NCBI GenBank assembly: GCA_946613735.1
Contig: CAMOFS010000092.1
Location: 1-6,519 of the forward strand
From: an uncultured Lachnospiraceae bacterium
Lineage (GTDB): Bacteria > Bacillota_A > Clostridia > Lachnospirales > Lachnospiraceae
Direction: 5' to 3'
Length of the DNA: 6,519 nt
The stretch's first letter is position 1, and every line of letters starts with the position of its first letter. The notes under the pieces were generated by a model. That model was given only the letters and a program-made list of their open reading frames with translations, searched no databases and was not told where the DNA came from. Of the stretch, positions 4,578-6,519 are shown piece by piece. A program made the position numbers and the translations under genes.

Positions 4578-6519
4578 TTATGCGTTAAGACTGTCCCATA
4601 GCTCATATTTATCATCCAGCTGAGTTTTAAGCTCAGTCTGGATGGCAGTTAGTTCATTGAGCCTGGCTGAGTTTTTTGAGGTGTCAGGATCTAAAAACTG
4701 CTCGTCGATGTCGGCTATTCTGGCTTCCAGATCCTCTATCTCTGCTTCTACGGCAGCTATCTCCCTCTCTCTTTTTTTCTTTTCGGCAGCTATCCTCTTT
4801 TGGTTCTCGTAATCCTCCTTGCCGGATAAGGGGCGGTCGGACACGGGATGCTTACCATTTTCAGGGTTATCATCAGGCACTTGTGTACCTGTCGTATTAG
4901 AAAAAGCATTTGTATTTCCGTGGCCGTTTTGATAGACTGCCTCATCTCTTTTTGAAAGGTAATAATCATAGTCGCCTATGTAATTATACAACCCTTCGTC
5001 GCGCAGCTCAAGGATGCGTTCCGCAGTCTGATTTATAAAATACCTGTCATGGGAGACATATAGCACGGTTCCCTCATAGGAATTGATAGCATTTTCAAGT
5101 ATCTCCTTTGACTCCATATCCAGATGGTTGGTTGGCTCATCGAGGATCAGAAAATTAGCTCCGGAAAGCATAAGCTTTGCCAGGGATACACGGCCACGTT
5201 CTCCACCGGACAGGGTGGATATGGGCATAAACACCTCATCATCAGTAAATAAAAATGCAGCCAGCACATTCCTTACCTCGGTCTCCGTCATATCCGGATA
5301 GGCGTCAGATACTTCGTCATAGAGGGTCTTGTTATCATCCAGCTCCTGCTGCTCCTGGTCGTAGTAAGCAATGGTAACATTGGTACCCAGCCTCACCTTT
5401 CCGGCATCAGCCGGTATCCTGTCATTTAAGACCTTAAGGATGGTGGTCTTTCCCGTTCCGTTTTCTCCAATGATGGCCACGTGTTCACCACGATGGATCT
5501 CAAAATCAAGGCCAAAAAATAGTGTCCGCTCTCCAAAGCTTTTAGAGAGGCCTTCCACTTCAAGCACGTCCTTGCCACTGGTAAGTCTCGGTGTAAGCGT
5601 CAGGTGCATATCAGTATCATCAGCCTTTATCTTTTCGATACGCTGTATCTTTTGCAGACGCTTTACCCTGCTTTCAGCCCTTTTAATAGACTTCTCCCGG
5701 TTAAACTGCCTAAGCTTTTTTATGACAGCCTCCTCATGGGCGATCAGTCGCTGCTGGTTTTCATACTCACGCTCCATGGTCAAAAGCCACTCGTCCTTTT
5801 GGCGGCAAAACTCGGTATAATTTCCTTTATACACCTTACCTGTGTGGAAGTTCAGATCGATGATGGTATTGGCCACCTTGTCCAGAAAATATCTATCATG
5901 GGCAACGATCAAAAGTGCTCCCTTATATTCCGAAAGATAGCCCTCCAGCCACTCGATGGACTTCATATCCAGATGGTTTATAGGCTCATCCAAAAGCAAA
6001 AGATCGGGTTCGGTGATAAGAAGCTTGGCAAGGTTCACCCTCGTCTTTTCACCGCCGGAAAGCCGCTCCACAGGCTTGTCAAAATCTGCCTCGGTAAAGC
6101 CCAGCCCCTTTAGGACTCCCACCACCTTTGAGCGGTAGCTGTGACCGTCCATCAGGTCGAATTCATGCATTTTAAAGTGGTACTTCTCCATGGCATCATG
6201 AAGCTCTGCCTCGGACAGTCCCTCAAAGGATGCCTCCATCTGCATAAGCTCTTCTTCCATGTCCAGGATATCCTGTCTGGCGTGGAGAACGTGATCGTGG
6301 ATGGTGGTGTCCAAAAGATCCTCCTGATACTGCTTGAGATAGCCCACTGTCACATCCGATGAACGCGTTACCGTGCCGTCAGATGGGCGCAGTTCACCCA
6401 TGATCACGGACAAAAGAGTGGTCTTGCCGCAGCCGTTGGGGCCGACGATGGCGATGTGTTCGTGTTCTCTTACCAGAAAGGAGACGCGGTCGAAAAGAAC
6501 CTCGTCCCCCCATTCAACT
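4578..6519 (-). CDS. YdiF-type ABC-F ATPase, N-terminus cut by the right edge
   Basis: The frame is open to the right edge, giving 646 visible residues; only about 10-25 N-terminal residues should be missing. The first ATPase domain has Walker A GPNGCGKTT (26-34), signature LSGGEKTRVNLAK (153-165), Walker B with DEPINHLD (177-184) and switch histidine H207. A charged linker helix pair follows (about 230-315). The second domain has GENGTGKTT (351-359), LSGGERGRVS (436-445), DEPTNHLD (460-467) and SHDR (489-492). After a polar, Asn/Gly/Thr-rich stretch, residues about 570-641 form a C-terminal coiled coil. There are no membrane segments, as expected for ABC-F proteins, which act on the ribosome rather than in transport. 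Linker and C-terminus resemble Bacillus YdiF rather than Uup/YfmR or antibiotic-resistance members. The TTG at 6413 is an internal leucine codon of the Walker A region, not a start. Ile replaces the usual Thr in the first DEPTNHLD. Confidence 0.94.
   Translation of the reverse strand, partial: VEWGDEVLFDRVSFLVREHEHIAIVGPNGCGKTTLLSVIMGELRPSDGTVTRSSDVTVGYLKQYQEDLLDTTIHDHVLHARQDILDMEEELMQMEASFEGLSEAELHDAMEKYHFKMHEFDLMDGHSYRSKVVGVLKGLGFTEADFDKPVERLSGGEKTRVNLAKLLITEPDLLLLDEPINHLDMKSIEWLEGYLSEYKGALLIVAHDRYFLDKVANTIIDLNFHTGKVYKGNYTEFCRQKDEWLLTMEREYENQQRLIAHEEAVIKKLRQFNREKSIKRAESRVKRLQKIQRIEKIKADDTDMHLTLTPRLTSGKDVLEVEGLSKSFGERTLFFGLDFEIHRGEHVAIIGENGTGKTTILKVLNDRIPADAGKVRLGTNVTIAYYDQEQQELDDNKTLYDEVSDAYPDMTETEVRNVLAAFLFTDDEVFMPISTLSGGERGRVSLAKLMLSGANFLILDEPTNHLDMESKEILENAINSYEGTVLYVSHDRYFINQTAERILELRDEGLYNYIGDYDYYLSKRDEAVYQNGHGNTNAFSNTTGTQVPDDNPENGKHPVSDRPLSGKEDYENQKRIAAEKKKREREIAAVEAEIEDLEARIADIDEQFLDPDTSKNSARLNELTAIQTELKTQLDDKYELWDSLNA

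Noticed and set aside
5371..5820. Plus-strand open frame of 149 codons, and similar long plus-strand frames at 5604-6113, 109-522 and 2483-2812
   Set aside because: They lie opposite well-identified genes, have composition typical of antisense shadows and show no recognisable domains or good ribosome binding sites.
6411..6413. TTG at 6413 as the start of the ABC-F protein
   Set aside because: The frame is open upstream and encodes the Walker A motif GPNGCGKTT directly before this codon, so the gene continues past the right edge.

Overview
This window looks like ordinary core chromosome from a Gram-positive anaerobe of the Clostridia, most likely a Lachnospiraceae-type organism. The reasons are the Rex repressor next to a YdiF-type ABC-F gene, a TTGACA/TATACT-type sigma-A promoter, strong AGGAGG-like ribosome binding sites, and Rex, alanine racemase and YebC sequences of Firmicutes type. 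The species assignment is an inference from protein flavour and gene order. All genes lie on the minus strand, so biological order runs from right to left, and no gene-free stretch exceeds about 110 bases.

In reading order the window holds: a YdiF-type ABC-F ATPase whose first few residues lie outside the right edge (4578-6519); an 83-base gap with a near-consensus promoter and a Rex-type operator; rex (3877-4494); an unrecognised 238-residue coiled-coil protein (3142-3858); alanine racemase alr (1898-3091); a membrane-anchored CBS-pair/CorC-HlyC protein without a DUF21 domain (983-1879); a 109-base gap with a weak terminator, dispersed-repeat copies and a clear promoter; yebC (136-873); and the first 14 codons of glycogen synthase glgA (1-43) at the left edge.

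rex, the coiled-coil gene, alr and the CBS gene are separated by 18, 50 and 18 bases and read like one operon driven by the rex promoter. If the palindrome inside that promoter is the Rex site it resembles, the operon is autoregulated by the NADH/NAD+ ratio, which would place D-alanine supply for the cell wall under redox control. yebC has its own promoter. No clear terminator or strong promoter separates yebC from glgA, so some read-through is possible.

The least ordinary elements are non-coding: the Rex-like palindrome filling the -10/-35 spacer, and two or three copies of a short dispersed repeat (TGTCATTCTGAGCG...GAAGAATC type). One repeat copy forms the last codons, stop codon and terminator stem of the CBS gene, and another sits in the alr leader. 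I see no defence system, mobile element, CRISPR array, tRNA or rRNA, and nothing that supports a wholly new system.
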